Positions 1 to 11,986 of a stretch of 64,000 nt of DNA are shown piece by piece. The DNA is from Triglochin maritima (lineage: Eukaryota > Streptophyta > Magnoliopsida > Alismatales > Juncaginaceae). Location: NCBI GenBank assembly GCA_963682175.1, contig OY821789.1:33610188-33674187 (forward strand). The letters run 5' to 3'. Positions within the stretch are counted from its first letter, which is position 1, and the number at the start of each line of letters is the position of its first letter. Both the position numbers and the translations under genes were made by a program. A model generated the notes under the pieces. That model searched no databases, was not told the origin of the DNA, and was given only the letters and a program-made list of their open reading frames with translations.

Positions 1-173
1 GATACCAACTTCTCGAACACGTTTCTGACTCCAACCGCCTCAGGAGACTGCAAAAACACATAAAAATCGGTAAAAAAAAACCGTTTTTGGGTATCGGAAG
101 AGGATGAGAAACGGACTTTGGGATCTGTTGGTGTCGGTTTGTTGGGGCTGGTGGAGTTTCTCGTCGTCGGCAT
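1..173 (-). CDS. possible 5' end of an unidentified gene, cut by the window edge
   Basis: An ATG at 173 opens a reading frame that stays open for 57 codons to base 1, so the gene would continue to the left of the window. The first part is rich in Pro, Thr and Ser and includes a TDPKVRFSSSSDTQ stretch. It is followed by SPEAVGVRNVFEKLV. A TTTTTGCAG sequence just before SPEAVG also resembles a splice acceptor, so the true structure may be a short first exon plus an intron, or an exon starting at SPEA. I do not recognise the family. The reading is supported only by its openness and protein-like composition. Confidence 0.3.
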   Translation of the reverse strand, partial: MPTTRNSTSPNKPTPTDPKVRFSSSSDTQKRFFFTDFYVFLQSPEAVGVRNVFEKLV

Positions 174-345
174 GGTGGATTGGGATTTGGGAGTGGTGAA
201 GAGGAGTGGGATTTGAGATTTGGGGATTAGGGTTCGGAGTTCGATTTGGAATTTGGGCGGAAGTATTGGTGTTTTTTGCATTTAGATCCGTCTCTTAGTA
301 GTAATTGTAAAGTCGTCCCTATTCCCAAAGTCGGGGTCTAGTACC

Positions 346-539
346 TAGGCCGAGCAATAACCGGTTCGGCCTGTCGGTCGGGACTTTGGTCCGGGATCCG
401 GAACCAATTCGGTTCCGACCCGATCCGGACCGGTCTGATTTTATTTTTGTAAAATGTTAAGGTAAAAAAATCCAGTTTTGGACTGGGTCTGGTCCGGGAT
501 CCGGAACCGGTTCCGGTCCAGTCCGGTTGCTCAACCCTA
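346..539. mobile_element. hAT-type MITE with perfect 8-bp target duplication
   Basis: The 194-bp segment begins TAGGCCGAGCAATAACCGG and its other end reads, in reverse complement, TAGGGTTGAGCAACCGGAC: imperfect terminal inverted repeats starting TAGG. It is flanked by CTAGTACC at 338-345 and 540-547. The 8-bp duplication is the size made by hAT transposases. The interior is packed with GGTCCGG and CCGGAACC palindromic pieces and has no coding capacity. It lies just upstream of the possible minus-strand gene at the left edge. Confidence 0.8.
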
Positions 540-547
540 CTAGTACC

Positions 548-1961
548 CTTCTAAGAATAGAAGGAAACTATATTTAAATAAGATGCTCAAATATGTATTG
601 ATATTTGTCTTGATGAAGCTCAAATGTGTTGAAAAAAAGTTGCAGAGAATATCAAGTTATGATATGTAGAGACCAGAGAGGTCCCAATGAGTCTACTAGA
701 CTCAACCTTTGTATTTTGTCAGATTGTATGGCTTTTGAGAATCAGGTGGTGGTGGTGGTTAACAGTCAAATTCAATAATTAATCTAAATTATCTGCTTAT
801 CAAAGAAAACCTCTACATTTTGCCTCGTAACAAGTTGAGAAAAGGATGAGGAACAACTAAAATGTGTCCAGCAAAACAAAAAAGGTAGCCCTTGTATGTG
901 GAGTACGTAATTTGATTGTTGAAAACGTGAAATATGTAGAAGGTAGACACCTCGAATGTGCAAACCCAGTTCTTCTCCACTCTCATAATCTCATTCTAAC
1001 TTAATATTGCTCTCTCCTCCCTAGACTAGGGGGTTTTACGAGTCTATAACTATCACTGCACCATCTTTCAAATGTTTGTTGTTCAGGTGCTTTACATATA
1101 ATCAACAAAAAGTATTCGTCTCAAAGAGTTTGTTGGAAGTCTAGAATCCTCCAAATAACCATTGCCCACTGGGAACTTAATGACTTCCACGATTCCAGAC
1201 GAGACATCATATGTTATTAGTGAAAGTGCTTTGAAATTCGAAAAGAATTTGGGATGGTAACACAACGATCTGTCACAACCTGCAAAGGATTATAGGTTTG
1301 ATCATGTAAACTTGTGGATCCACTAATACGAGATCGGCTGGTATAATTTCAAACCAACCATACCTGTCTGTTTTGACTACAATGTCAGCCACAATACATT
1401 ATTTGCACATATCCTCTTTTTTAAAGTGACTACCTTTAACAAGGGACATGCGTCGCTTGAAATACCAACCAAGTATCAAAAAGACACCATAACAGAAGAT
1501 AGCACCTCGGATCCACTTGTAGAATACTAGAATGTGTCAATTGGGACACATAAGGCTCTTATCACTTAAATTTCCTTATTTTAATTCATGAAAATTAGCA
1601 TTCTGCTAATTTGTCGATTTTGACTAATTGAATTTAACATTCCCAATGGTTCTAGTATTGTCAGCAATGTCAAATATTATACTTTATCGCCATGGATTAC
1701 AATATGAAAATAGATGGAATGTAAATTCTGAAACATGAAGCACATAATACACACATAAAACTAACGACGAACTTCTCATACAAAACCTAAAACTGACTAG
1801 TAATAAAAAGTAACAGAAGAAATCGATTAATACAAATATGTACACCGTACATAGGTACAACTGGGTCTGAGCGTCAACAGGAGGTAACTCTTGAGGAAAA
1901 TTAGATCTCTGGCCAGTGAAAATGGCCAACCTGTGAAATCTGCTTTCGTCCATCTTCCAAG
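548..1961. other. no confident gene
   Basis: AT-rich sequence. On the minus strand near 1300-1400 there is a short protein-like stretch with KTDRYGWFEIIPADLV, but stops surround it and I cannot assign it. At 1962 a CTAG acceptor on the minus strand opens 92 codons (to 1684). Its phase would fit splicing from the Agenet gene's donor at 2917, giving an alternative 3' end for that gene, but the tail is hydrophobic and unlike the family. Confidence 0.4.
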
Positions 1962-2835
1962 GCTAGAACGAGTTGAATGAGCATACGAGGAGAACCGCAG
2001 TAGAAAAGCAGGACAAAGCTTACAGGGGTTTTACGTTATATCGTGCTCTTTGCTTAATCCGTCCTGCAAACACAAGCATTTTTTTTATTGGCCTACAGTC
2101 AGTCAGTTATGCTGAAAAAAGAGATGGGGCAAATGCATTCAGAAAATCAATAATGATGACCCAGATCGAGGATTGGATTGTTTCTAAAAATATTGAACCT
2201 TAGATGGCTCAATATAATGGCTGCTATACCAATACTTCGCTCTTATTTGAATTAGAAAACAGACTATATAACCCATAAATGCATACAACAAAATGGTAAC
2301 CTATAAGTTAACAGAAAAAAATGGGCCCTATAAGCCAATACGGCTTGCTTACCTTCCAAGCTGAGTTTATAATTTCTTTAATGATTTCAGAAATTGCAAC
2401 AGTTCAAGGGAAACCAATGTTTTACAAGGTTAGTGTGTATAATCACATGCAAAGGATAGACCCAGCGCTAAGACAATACTCAACTTTTTTCATCTTTCAT
2501 GTGCCCTGGGTCCAATTATGATCTCTACATCTACGTATAATTATTAACAGTTTAACACCAACACTAAAAACAAGTACAATCCACAGGATTGCAATTTGCC
2601 ATCCAGATTAAAGTGTAAAACTTCAGCATGATACTAAAGAAAGAAATCACTTCACTTAAAAATTAAGCAACATAGCATACTCTTAACTCTTAAGGACCTA
2701 TCTGCATATCAAAATACTTCACAACCCAGACTGTATAAGAAATTCTTGATCCATGTAATACATTATATCAAATTCAAAAACAAAACGGCATGATATTTCA
2801 AGTTTTATCTGCAACCTTTACAAACAAGGACATTA

Positions 2836-5800
2836 TCAAAATACGTTTCCACGATGAAATTGGAATAAGAGTACGTGAATCTTGCTAATCGATAATGAAA
2901 GAAAAATTCGGTGTACCTTCCATCTTGATTTATGCAAGGCAGGTTCCAATTTCCAGGAAGACTTCATCTCATTTGACCACTTAACTCCGAAACGTAGCAA
3001 TCCTTTAAGCCATCTGATTTTATTTACAAGCTCTTCAAGCTCCACGATTGAGGATTCTATTGTGTCGTAGTAAAGCAAGGAACTTCCACATCCATATCCA
3101 CCTGATCTTGGCCTTTTCAAATAAATTTCATGATTACCTGAATTTTTTCTTTCACCGTGTGAACTTGTAGGTTTAGAAGTACCAACGCCTTGAGCTTTCC
3201 CTTCACCAAGTGACACAGCTTTACAAAAGCTACGGATATCGTGTTCTTTATCTCCACCTTTTGCTTCACTAAGTGGTGTTGAAGCTTTAGAACACTTGAT
3301 TTCTTGTCTTTTGTCTAAAACTTTCCCTTCTCTCCATGAACTGGCAGCTTTAGATGGGCTACTAATTTCTTGATCCTGTCTTATAGCTTCCCCTTCACCT
3401 GGCGAACCTGTAGCTTTAAAACAGCTACGTATATCATGCTTTCTGTCAACATTTGTCTCTTCAGGGTGTGAACTTAAAGCTTTAGAACAGGTAATGGTGT
3501 CTTGTTTTTTCTCTAGATGGTTCCCTTTTCCATGACTTGAAGCCCTAAAAAAACTGTCCGTGTCTTGTTTTTCATCCAGATTTTCCCTTTCACCATCTTC
3601 TGTTCCCAATGAGTTATCAGAAGAACTTTCTGAGGGAAAAGGAGCAGAAACTGTTTTCAAATCACATTCACTTGCTCTTTCTTCATCTACATTTATTTAG
3701 TGTAAAAAAGAGAGTTATTGGATGAAAATGTGCAGCAGGAAAAGGAGAGCTAATTTAAAATGTGCTTCGATGCCATTTATGTCTGAAATCATGAACCAAC
3801 CAGACAACATATATATAACTTTACAAGTCATCTTTGTTCATTAAAATTATTGCAAGAGTACCAGGTTGTCTATTAGCAACATTCCAACTCTCTTCAGATT
3901 TATTAGGCGACAAACATTGTAGGAAACAACCAACACGTAAGACTGCATGAGTATTTATTTTCTACCAAGAAATCAAATTAGGCCATGCGTGTTTGACAGA
4001 TGTAAACTGATTTTATCCAAGGAGAAGCCCTATTCTTTTGTAAATACTAGTGACAAAGGTTAATGACCCACAAATTCATACATGCTTACTCGAGTGCATG
4101 TGAACACTGAACAAAGGTCCAATTTACCTTCTTTTTGTGGTTGAACAAGGCGAGCACAAACACCATGACCCTAGGGACCGAAGCAGCAAACAAAAAGTTA
4201 AACATCGTTCACGAGCTTTCGAAAATGCATCAAAATTAATGCATTGTTGACGTAAAAAACAGTCAGGTATGGACACTGATATTTTGCATAATTGCCAGTT
4301 TGAACCAATGGAAAGTGGATGTAACAATGTGAATGGGATTGTATCAAAAATGTATATAAAAAAACATTATGCTGTTTGGTAAACCCTTGCTGCTTTAGAG
4401 AAACAAATGACAGAAAACATTTAAGGTTATATACAGCTAATTAGTAAGAAACACTGAATACTGGTATTCTGATATAAAGCTAATTAGCAAAGTCCAAGCT
4501 CCTAAGGACAATGTCAAACTAAGAAGCATTTTATAATCGTAATTCCCAAAATTAATCAATTTTGAGTTTTGACTGAGAGGGCAAATGCCACCTCACCAAG
4601 ATGACGATAAATCCAATGACTGCTGGTCATTTTACAAAAATAAATAAGTAAACAGTACTCCTAACAAAAGACCTAATAGAACTAGAAAGGATACTAATAT
4701 GTCCACGTCGAAAATTTTGAACTTCAGAAGTGAGCAAACACAAGTAACGAATTGTACAGAGCAATTTTGCCATGACTACATGGAAAAAGTATCCCATACT
4801 TGGAATACTGGTGCAACTTTGGTAATTTCGTATGTGAAGCATATTTTTCCTAGACAGTAGTAACATCACAAATAATACAGTCCAGTTGACTGTTAGTTGC
4901 ACTACACCTTATGAGGCGACATTTATGCACATGTCTAAGTTACACATCAATATCATCAATGAAAAAATCTAGAAAAACCTTCAATCCCAAACTAGTTGGG
5001 GTGGGTAAAAAAATTTAGAAATTTCAACAATATCTTTGTAGCTCATGAAGCGCGGAAAAATGCAACAGTAAAGACAAATATTAACTCACATTAGATACAG
5101 GTATGGTCCAACCATCTTCAGGAGACCAATCCAACGACGGTCGCAGATCCTTGGAGCAAACCTCATATGATCCTCCCTCACCAACAGGAGATCGATGCAA
5201 CTCTACCTATATAAACGATACAAGTTAATAAGGTAAACCACAATGAACATTTCTCCACCACTTCCAAGTCATTTTTTTAGTTAAAACAAAAGAAAGGACA
5301 ATCAACATGGACTTGTGCTAGGAGAAACATGAAAGTTCATACAATGATCAATACAGAACATATGTCCCAACGACCTAAACAGATCAATTGATATAACATC
5401 TCTAGAGGTGACAACAGTATTAATTGAAAATGGTAACCAACGTGATAAGGGTATATGCATTGCTCCTGCAAACATATATTAGGAACAAACAAATATTGTT
5501 CACAAATAGGTTGCTAGATCTTGTAGCATAGTAGACAGAAATAAGTGTATATGTACAGAAAGGAATGGAGCCACAAAAGTACAGTATTCTGAATGTACAC
5601 AACTAAAAAACATCATCAATATCTAACTTCCTCATATGACATCATCTTGAAGACGACAAATTTAGCTTAAAATCTAATCTTCAAGGCTGAAACTTCATTT
5701 CTGTCAACCAAGAAATAGGAAAACTTCTCTACCAGTCGACATCCTTAAACTGATCTATGAGGAAAAGGTATAATAGTGAGGAAAAAGCATACCTGAACCT

Positions 5801-8800
5801 TATCACCTTGCAATATTTTTGTAACTTCACAAGACCAATAACAATCATCACGCCACCAATCAACCAGATCGCCTACGGCCCACACATCACGAACAACCAC
5901 CGCAACATTTGGTGATGTGGGGAGATGACCCCACGACATCTCATTTTCACGGATAACGTGTGGAAACACAGGACGTAGCATCAGTGCCTCGTCTTTAGAT
6001 TTTTTACCCATTTGAGATTTTCTAGACCGATAAGGAAGTTTCTGATAAATCTGCAGCCACCTTTGTTCTGCAAATTTGAAGATAATTTCAGCAAAGTGTG
6101 AAAGTGAGAAAAAGTGTACCTCAAAAACTAATTAATTCTCAAGGAGTATCCAATGACATCAAGGCTGAAGGCTCTACAAATGATGATGGCACTAAAGAAA
6201 TCCTAGGGATCACTTAGTAAGATTAATTCCCACAATCCAAGGCATTTGTGAAAAAAAACAATGAACGCCTAAAATAATTGTTTAAAGCACCAAACAGACA
6301 TGTGGTCTGTGTTTATGACAGCATTTGAACAATTTAGCTACAAAAAACAACTTGACAATGTATTATGCATCAATAATGAACTAACATTACTATGGTTGCA
6401 TGAGTACTAATCTCCAGTTTTATTTGATTTCTACTCGCCAAAAAATCAGAAGACTATGGCATAGTCACACGGGTTTTTTGCAGTTAAAAAAACGTTACCA
6501 CAAATCCAAAACATTAACACCCTATAATTGGAGGAAACCAATATCTACTACTGCAGTCTACATGGTCATATATGTTGTACTGTTGTAGCATAGTTTGATC
6601 TTTTAACCAAACAGCATGTGGGGGATGTTGCCTTACTAGTCATACATATAAAATCTAGATATACACATGTAGCCATATGCAGCAAAGTACGGAAAACAAA
6701 CCCGACGAATTTATCATTTTATTTACATCATCAGCTGCAGGTCCCATAATGATTATATTATTTCAACATTTCAATTATCTTTTGTTGTTAAGTTGATTTG
6801 AGTCATTTGTCTGTGTTATTTAATGTGTTCCAAGTTATAGTATTTGGTAGGATCTTTTAAGACTCGATTATCTGTTTGTGGCTTTGTGCAACTTCAGATT
6901 GTCCTTAATATGCAACACTCTGCGTTCACCTGGGCTAAATTGCTTTGCAACCGCACTGTGCGCATAAGCGGTCACCAAGTGTAAAATGATTTTTGTAAAA
7001 TATACATTCCTGAAACTAGATGACAAAATCATATAAATTCAGGAAGATTTTGGGGAAAATAATAAAACAATAAACAATGTTATTGCAATAACCAACCACA
7101 AATAAATAAGAAGAAACTAGAAATCATTGCATATGGACAAGGAAAGACTAAATAACAAAGTTTCCAAAACAACAATATATATTCCTCTTTCTTTTTCTCC
7201 ATACCGTAGAAAAACATAAAGAAGAGTAGAGAAGAAACAATGCTTACTTCTTAAATAGCAACAACAAAGCAAGAGAAGAAACCCAAAAGAGGCTTCGTGG
7301 AGGAGAAGCGTCTGGAATTAAGCGGTTGTACCATTGAACCACATAAGTGGTTGTACAGGCCACACAATCGCTTATGCAGTCAGTCCCTTCACACGGGTTG
7401 AAGCAATTGCGTGGTTGCCACATATGCAACCGCTTACTAAAACAATGCCCCAACCGAATAGAGGAAATCTAATTTGGAGGTTAGAGACACAAAGTAGAGT
7501 AATCAAATCCTATTGAGGTGAAGCAGTCGTTTGTCCAGCAGACCACTTTGCGGTCTAATTGCAATCTTGTGTGATCCCCAATTCTCAAGTTTCAACTAGA
7601 TTTCAAGATGCAATTTCGAGATCCCATTGATAACGACAATGTTATACGTTTTGTTCGGATGGTGTTTGTGTCAAGTTGTAAGGATGTGGTTCACACTTGT
7701 TACTAGTATATGACAAAAAGACTGAAAGTTTTTGCAATTCGGTAACACCAAGATTCGATTGTCACATGGCCAATTATACAGACGGATGGTAAATGGATGG
7801 GGCCTTTGTGAGACTGGAAAGTTGAGGAGGGTCTTTAGGACTTTTAGTTAAGGGTACGTTGTGGATTTCAATGTATCGATGAGAATAATAGGCTTACGAT
7901 TTAACCTCAAGATAATTTGTTTTTTTCCTATGAAAGGGCTAAAAGATATGTGAAATGCAATCTATAGCTCATAGATTGAAAAGAAGCCAAAATGAGAAAT
8001 TATAAGTACAATTTACTCTAAATTGAAGCAATCACATCCCCAAGTAAAAGGTTTAGCATATAACTATATAAGCGAGATACTTTATCACAGTTTTATCGTA
8101 ACTTACTTTCATCAGGATAATCATAGAAATTCAAACTACATCCAAGCTTGTTGTGTTTTTTCCTTATTGCCATTACCTAGAAATATAACCAGAAAGTGCT
8201 TTGAGAAAAAAATAGGTATAAGAGTATAAGCCCATTATATAGACAAAAAAACGACATTAATTTTCAGTGAAGTAGGAGATATTTCGCTCTAAAGTTGGAA
8301 ATGCTTAACACATTTTTGCGATGAGAATATATCACCTAAACGTTGTTTTACAATCTCAAGTTATTTTTTGATGTTCATAAACTTTTTTGGTCCTTGATCC
8401 GTTAACAAAACGCACATATATTTCTTTCACAATCTCAAGCTACAATTGGCTCCATCCATTTCTTGGGATGTTTCTTATTCGATCAAGAAAATCAAGTGAT
8501 GTCACGGTTTTACCAATGTGGTTCACTATTCGACCCATAAACTCATCGCTACATCCATTTGATGGGAAGAGCATGGGGTAAATAGCTCAACCTACATCCA
8601 ACTGATTTACAATCCTTTCTCCATCGACCATTTACAACCCTATATTCTTTACATTAATTATAATTATTTAAAATTATAAAACAAAATCTTGCATGCAATA
8701 GTAAGCTACATGTATTCTTTGATCAATCAGGATAAATCTTCTAATTTAGAATTCAGGTAGAACTTTGCAAAGAATAATTTTATATCACGTAAATAATTCC

Positions 8801-9144
8801 ACAACCCAAATAATTTTATATCACGTAAATAATTTTATATCACGTAAATAAACTCTAAAAATAAGCTAAATAAGTAACTCTTCCACAACCCAATAACCCT
8901 CCTAGAAAGCTCAGGCTGCCGAATTATAATTACATGAGGCACTACCATAAGAAGCAAAGAAAATAAATTTTAGTAGCTACATTGCAAGTATAACTCACAA
9001 TATCTACAAGAAAGGTCTAAACTAGAGAAATTTCTTTTCATCGCTAACCTTGCAACGGAACCATGCACCTCGAAAACCACTTAAAAATGATCTTGATTCT
9101 GCAACTTGGCCAACTTCAAAAGGCAAGTTCTGGTCCTGGTCCAT
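2836..9144 (-). CDS. Agenet/Tudor-like domain protein (plant Tudor-like family)
   Basis: Six exons fit by phase and GT/AG borders: 9144-9049, 8176-8107, 6067-5793, 5206-5090, 4170-4128 and 3686-2836, about 483 residues. The start is the ATG before DQDQNLPFEVGQVAESRSF. The N-terminus is a paired Agenet region: GFRGAWFRCK in exon 1, LNFYDYPDE in exon 2, then WAVGDLVDWWRDDCYWSCEV in exon 3. Exon 4 carries LRPSLDWSPEDGW. The C-terminus has ESSIVELEELVNKIRWLKGL, typical of the Arabidopsis plant Tudor-like proteins (At5g20030 type). Agenet folds are Tudor relatives that read modified histone tails or bind RNA; the exact role here is unknown. Exon 6 encodes about seven degenerate Ser/Lys-rich repeats. 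The 3' end is uncertain: the last exon could stop at 2836 or splice at 2917 to a further exon. Confidence 0.85.
8773..8852. repeat. three copies of a 22-bp AT-rich unit in an Agenet-gene intron
   Basis: The unit ATAATTTTATATCACGTAAA occurs at about 8773, 8809 and 8831, two of the copies directly adjoining. It lies in intron 1 of the Agenet gene and has no visible coding role. Confidence 0.7.
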
Positions 9145-10839
9145 TGTGTTTCACCTGGATAAATAAAGGTATATATTTTAGAAACTAGAAATGAGTTCTC
9201 ACCAAGAAATAGTTTATGATATCAAATATATGTAACACCTATACTTGACACAATGTTCAGGCTATGCATAACGTGAGTTATGTGATGTCATAGTTGAAAT
9301 CGCATACGCATACCACCTATAGTTAACACCTGTGAAGCATGGATCCGGATACAGGATTGGGGTGTGATACGATACAAGTGCAGGGATTCAGCAAATCCCA
9401 AATACCATGATACGGGATACAGCTAAAATATTAAACATTAAATAATATGTTAATATACCTAAAATAAAAACTGAAAATAATAATCAAAAACTAAAATGAC
9501 TTAAACAAACAAAGAAGCTCATAGCTCATTCCACAATTCAACCACAAAACAACACGTCTAGATTGAAAATACAAGTCTCAAGTCATAATTAAGTAACATT
9601 ATTAATAAGTCTCTCTGGCACTAATACTTTATAAATCTATAAGTAAAATAACATCAACTTCAATTTTAACCACAATAAAGACAAAAAATCTTATATCTAA
9701 CTCTTAAGTTGTAAAATCAACTCTCAAATAGTCCAATTTCAACAAAAATTTTAACATCTCACTCTTAAAACTCCCAAGGGTCTGTTTGGATAACCCAAAA
9801 TAAGATGGTTTTTAAGGGAATCCGCATTATTGAGAAAAATATAGTTTTCAATCCTAGAAGAGTGTTTGGATCATCCTGAATAATGCATTATAAAAGTGTT
9901 TTTTTCTAAAAATGCGTTTTTTGAGTCTCAATTACATCGTGTCTCTTGTTCCTTCTCTATTTCATATGATTACACATTTTCAAAATACACACTGCGATTT
10001 GGATGACAAATTGAAAAATGTAATTTTGAAATCAAAGATTTAAAAATCCTTAGTTACGTAAACGGGGTCTAAGTTTTAACATCAAAACTCTAAAATTTCA
10101 CTTAAATCTGTACTACAATTACAACGTCTAGCCAAAACAGAGAACGGACAGCAAGGAGAGGAGAAGGTCACCAAGGGAGGCTGTGGAGACGCAGCGGCCG
10201 GAAGAGGCGGTGGTCGGGGGAGCAGGGAGTGGGGTTGCGGTTGGGGTTAGGGCGGCTCCGCAGTTCTTTTCTATTTTTGTAATTTTTTTTCTTATTTATG
10301 TTTATATGTGGGTAAGAACTGTAATAGTCAAGAAAACTATTATGGTAAAAAGTTTTCCTGCTACTTACCGGTCCGGCCACGGTGGCCGTTGGGATTACTG
10401 CATTAGGCCCGGCAGGTCAGGTCAGATTGGGTTGGTCCGGCTGGTTGAGTTTGGTTGCTGGTCAAGTTCGAGTTATTGTCTGTTAGATTTGTGGTTCCTA
10501 TTTTTCGTAGAAATATTCAGATAAAACTTACAAAGATTAAATTAAAAATACTATCAAATTATGATTTTAACAAAATAATCTGCTGGTAGCTTTAAGTTTT
10601 TGTTCAAACTGGACCACTTCAAACACAATTAGAGAGCACTTAGTGAAAGATTGAAAAACTTAAAAAAGAAGATTAGAAGAGATAGAAAAGATTTGGTAGG
10701 AAGAAATGAAGGGTTTATATAAATTTTTGTAGTTGTATTTTCGTAATTAAAAAAACAAAAAACAGCTATATAGTTGTTGGCTTCTGCTGACGTCAGCACG
10801 ACAGCACCCAACGACTATATAGTCATACCCTTTCATTTG
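9145..10839. other. upstream intergenic region without a confident gene
   Basis: This stretch lies upstream of the Agenet gene and should hold its promoter, though I see no clear TATA box close to the ATG. It contains a MITE-like segment (9778-10073). A GC-rich patch at 10155-10270 is open on both strands for 70-110 codons; it ends in a hydrophobic run, resembles no known protein and is not called as a gene. Confidence 0.4.
9778..10073. mobile_element. possible MITE with degenerate terminal inverted repeats
   Basis: The left end reads GGGTCTGTTTGGATAAC and the right end, in reverse complement, reads GACCCCGTTTACGTAAC. These termini resemble a common plant MITE end (GGGTCTGTTTGG). The match is imperfect and no clear target duplication was found, so the call is tentative. 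Confidence 0.35.
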
Positions 10840-11040
10840 TAACAAAATATGTGGAAGTACTTAGGAATATGGACAACTAGTGGAAGGGTACAATAAGGAT
10901 GGTAGCACAGATTGAGACTCGTATTGACTGGGTTTTGTACTCGGAGGATTAGATGGAGTGTTTTCATGAGAGCTTTTGTATGGTGGGGGACAATCAATTA
11001 TGCAACCATCGACGGTTGATAGTTTATTGTGATAATGTCA

Positions 11041-11766
11041 GTATAAAAAAGAAGAGGCTTTCCGATTTGTAAACACTTGGACGAAGGAGAACGATTTTCT
11101 AGAAATTGTGCAAAAAGCGTGGAAGATCAATGTTGAAGGCACACCTATGTATAAAATTACGAGGAAGCTTGATGAGCTACGACAAGCCTTGAAGCTTTGG
11201 AGTAATCACAACTTTGGCAATGCAAATGAATTTGTTGACAAGGCAAGGGAAGAGCTTGAACAAGTGGGCCAGGACTTAATTCTGATGAGCTCATGCACAA
11301 GGAGGTTACATGCACGGATAACCTCAAGTGTGCACTATCTTATGAGGAGTCAATAGCACGGCAAAAATCAAAGGTTGTGATGGCTTCGTGAGGGTGACTC
11401 GAACTCCAGATTCTAACATGCTGCTATGAGAGTGAGGAGAGCCACAAATATTGTGACACAAGTGGAATCTGGAGGAGAGGTGTTCGTGGAGGAAGCACAA
11501 ATTCGTGAGACATTTTGACACCTTTCTCTAACATTTTTTTCTCAAAATGTGAATGTTATCTTGCTAAGTGCTAGTCTTTAGTTACCCTGCCTTGAGCCTT
11601 CCGACGGCACATGCACGTCCGACATGGAATTGGACAAGGTGGTGAAGAAGGGCAATGAAGATAAAGCACTAGGTCCCGATGACTTTAATGTAAAATTCTT
11701 TGTGATGCTTGGCTGAATTCAACACATTTTGTAGCGACAAATGGCCTGAGGCAAGGAGATCTCATT
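11041..11766 (+). pseudogene. LINE ORF2 fragment, upstream part of the reverse transcriptase
   Basis: Open in one frame from about 11050 to 11356 (EEAFRFVNTWTKENDFLEIV onward), then the recognisable LINE pattern of sensitivity to frame changes: a segment near 11380 reads REGDSNSRF-like in another frame, and near 11640-11700 there is KALGPDDFNVKFF, matching the DKAPGPDGF block found before the RT core. It then jumps directly to GLRQGD, implying an internal deletion of the RT N-terminal half. Non-functional. Confidence 0.65.
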
Positions 11767-11771
11767 GCACC
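11767..11771. repeat. left target-site duplication (GCACC) of the copia element
   Basis: GCACC immediately precedes the left LTR and recurs at 16815-16819 directly after the right LTR, as expected for the 5-bp duplication of a Ty1/copia integrase. Confidence 0.9.
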
Positions 11772-11986
11772 TGTAGAAAAAGTGATTATCTGTTGTATTA
11801 TTCTTATCTTGCGATTACAAATACATGCGATTATATAGTAGATTAGTATAATCTAGCCGTTTGAAAAGTAAAGAGAAACATTTAAGATCTGTGGGCATTG
11901 GATGATGAGATGCAATAAGTTGTATGATAGAGTTCCGAGGTGGGGCATTGATGATGTATTAAGTCTGAGCCTCGAGTTCTTCAACA
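11772..11986 (-). repeat. 3' LTR of the copia element
   Basis: This is the downstream LTR because the element reads leftward. It starts TGTAGAAAAAGTG and ends CTTCAACA. It differs from its partner at three positions, all G here against A in the other copy. Confidence 0.95.

Noticed and set aside
4976..5010. CCCAAACTAGTTGGGG palindrome in an Agenet-gene intron
   Set aside because: A short motif common in plant repeats; no boundaries, duplication or structure to support a named element.
10183..10524. 113-codon frame with a hydrophobic segment
   Set aside because: No family resemblance, GC-rich start open on both strands, and the remainder matches no protein pattern.
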